Shown: one piece after another, positions 49,417 to 50,538 of the stretch
Numbering within the stretch: the first letter of the stretch is position 1
How the letters are laid out: each line of letters opens with the position of its first letter
NCBI GenBank assembly: GCA_025924775.1
Contig: JAICHS010000001.1
Coordinates: forward strand, 1 to 50,538
Length of the DNA: 50,538 nucleotides
Direction: 5' to 3'
Source: Rhodanobacteraceae bacterium
GTDB taxonomy: Bacteria > Pseudomonadota > Gammaproteobacteria > Xanthomonadales > Rhodanobacteraceae
The notes under the pieces: model-generated
Databases searched by the model: none
The model's input: the letters and a program-made list of their open reading frames with translations, nothing else
Told to the model about the DNA's origin: nothing
Position numbers and translations under genes: made by a program

Positions 49417-49956
49417 ATGTCCAGCCTTGCCCGTTACGTCACCGATCCCATGCACACTTGCGTCACGTTCGAGGTGAAGCATTTCGCCACGTCCACCTTG
49501 CGCGCGCGGTTTGGCAAGGTCCACGGCACGATCGATCTGGACATGGAGCATCATGCGGGCCACGCGGGCATCGACGTCGACACGGCGTCGATCAGTTCCG
49601 GCATTGCCGAATTCGACCAACACCTCAAGAGCGACGCATTCCTCGACGTGGCCACGCACCCGACCGCGCACTTCGTCGGCAGCGACTTTCGCTGGCAGGG
49701 CGAGCGTCTGGTCGCGGTGGCGGGCGCGTTGACGCTGCGCGGGCAAACGCACCCCGTGGTGCTCGATTGCCGCAACTTCAACCGCTACGACTCGCCCATC
49801 CACCACGCGCCCGTCGCGGGCGGTGACTTCGAAACCACCATCCAGCGCAGTCAGTGGGGTATCACCTGGGGCATCGACCTTGGCGTACCGGATGCCGTGC
49901 ACCTGGTCATTGCCATCGAGGCCGTGCAGCAGGTCGTGCCCGCGAAAGCCGCCTGA
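49417..49956 (+). CDS. YceI family protein (isoprenoid-binding lipocalin-like fold)
   Basis: 179-aa YceI-domain protein. Family pattern: DPMHTCVTFEVKHFATSTLRARFGKVHGTIDLD, IDVDTASISSGIAEFDQHLKSDAFLDVATHPTAHFVGSDF, GALTLRGQTHPVVLD, and QWGITWGIDLGVPDAVHLVIAIEAV. GAGGAG ahead of ATG 49417 fixes the start. Many YceI proteins are exported, but no signal peptide is seen, so this one appears cytoplasmic. Structures of relatives bind polyisoprenoid chains, notable so near terpenoid genes, though no direct link is shown. Confidence 0.9.
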   Translation: MSSLARYVTDPMHTCVTFEVKHFATSTLRARFGKVHGTIDLDMEHHAGHAGIDVDTASISSGIAEFDQHLKSDAFLDVATHPTAHFVGSDFRWQGERLVAVAGALTLRGQTHPVVLDCRNFNRYDSPIHHAPVAGGDFETTIQRSQWGITWGIDLGVPDAVHLVIAIEAVQQVVPAKAA

Positions 49957-50128
49957 TCGCGGCTGGCTTCGAAGCGTGTCCACGTGTCTCCGCGGCAGAC
50001 TTGCGCTTGCAATGGGGTGTTGAAAGGCCGCGTACCCGCACGCCGCACTTGCATCGTGCCCCGCAAAGCCCGACACTTGCGCACATCTGGAGACCGGCCT
50101 GTTGCCGGTGGGAGTCGTGGGGCGCATA

Positions 50129-50538
50129 GTGACCACCCACGAGGGGCCGCCAGAAAAGCGCGGCATCGTCGCCGAACTCAGTTATCGCCATGTCTGGCGC
50201 GCCGCCGCGGTCTATGTCGGCGCGGTGTGGGCGCTCTCGCAAGGCATCGCGCAGTTGAGCGGGCCGTTCGGAATGCCGGACTGGGTGACCCGCTGGTTTG
50301 TAATTGCGTGTGCGATCGGATTTCCGTTCTGGGTCGCGTTCTCCTGGTACTACAAGCTGACGCCGGAAGGTTTCAAGCTTGAAACCGACCCCACGGTTCC
50401 GCACGACCAGGGCTTCCATCGCGCCACCGGCCGCAAACTGGACGTCTGGATCATCGGCGTCATGGCCGTCGCCATCGTGTTGTTGATCACCAACACATTC
50501 GTGCTGCATCGCGACGCTACCAGCGCCACGGACGCAGC
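50129..50538 (+). CDS. N-terminus of a TPR/adenylate-cyclase-type membrane protein (runs off right edge)
   Basis: 136 codons of an incomplete gene. Translation from GTG 50129 gives IVAELSYRHVWRAAAVYVGAVWALSQG..., a TM helix, GMPDWVTRWFVIACAIGFPFWVAFSWYYKLTPEGFKLE (second TM and the LTPEG motif), then GRKLDVWIIGVMAVAIVLLITN (third TM). This N-terminal module (L-x-x-R-x-V-x-R-x-A...F-P...F-x-x-x-x-x-LTPEG-x-x...GRKLD) recurs in bacterial TPR-repeat and cyclase-like proteins whose C-terminal parts carry TPRs. In-frame GTGs at 50108 and 50117 are alternative starts. The catalytic or TPR part lies beyond the window. Confidence 0.7.
   Translation, partial: MTTHEGPPEKRGIVAELSYRHVWRAAAVYVGAVWALSQGIAQLSGPFGMPDWVTRWFVIACAIGFPFWVAFSWYYKLTPEGFKLETDPTVPHDQGFHRATGRKLDVWIIGVMAVAIVLLITNTFVLHRDATSATDA

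Noticed and set aside
1..50538. CRISPR arrays, prophage, transposases or integrases
   Set aside because: No regularly spaced direct repeats, no phage structural genes and no recombinase motifs were found.

Overview
This is a roughly 50.5 kb GC-rich chromosomal segment, densely packed on both strands with short intergenic gaps and many 4-nt start/stop overlaps. Gene content (miaB-phoH-ybeY, suhB, trmJ, murB, pyrD, gcdH, a fused alpha/beta 2-oxoacid dehydrogenase E1) and GTAG-headed REP palindromes point to a gammaproteobacterium of the Xanthomonadales (Lysobacterales), probably near Rhodanobacteraceae. That placement is an inference; no rRNA is present.

Layout. 1-2856: the start of a PQQ biosynthesis operon (pqqA, pqqB, leaving on the left) divergent from a NarL-type two-component system. 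2893-9110: RNA and cell-wall housekeeping genes (ybeY, phoH, miaB, a lytic transglycosylase, suhB, trmJ). 9111-18851: a membrane-tethered sulfotransferase, a CNNM/CorC protein, a PiT phosphate transporter with its DUF47 partner, a 5'-nucleotidase, a REP doublet, an NdvA-like ABC exporter, glutaryl-CoA dehydrogenase, a small secreted pilin-like protein and a GNAT enzyme. 18862-28732: fused E1, a frameshifted lipoprotein remnant, a fosmidomycin-resistance-type MFS pump, a Bax inhibitor-1 family protein, murB, pyrD, an SDR and a family 7 aldehyde dehydrogenase. 28937-29166: tRNA-Arg(CCT) with a partial duplicate of its 5' end and leader.

29250-47987 is the most notable part: a terpenoid locus. 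It holds four mevalonate-pathway genes in one operon (mvaD, phosphomevalonate kinase, a single-chain HMG-CoA reductase/mevalonate kinase fusion, type 1 idi). It also holds farnesyl diphosphate synthase, a one-enzyme squalene synthase, squalene-hopene cyclase, hpnG and hpnA, and a separate hopanoid tailoring operon (hpnH, hpnB, an acyltransferase, an HpnL-like membrane protein). Together these encode every step from HMG-CoA to adenosylhopane and bacteriohopanetetrol precursors. Acetoacetyl-CoA thiolase and HMG-CoA synthase are not in the window. A DUF2231 protein and a PQQ-type sugar dehydrogenase lipoprotein sit inside the locus, which links back to the PQQ genes at the left edge. 48007-50538: hemerythrin, an SDR, YceI, and the N-terminus of a TPR-type membrane protein running off the right edge.

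Smaller signals include two candidate upstream leader peptides translationally coupled to the sensor kinase and to the phosphate permease, the latter with a polyproline stall motif. There is also a terminator-like hairpin in the suhB leader, and several promoters placed so that transcripts would be leaderless.
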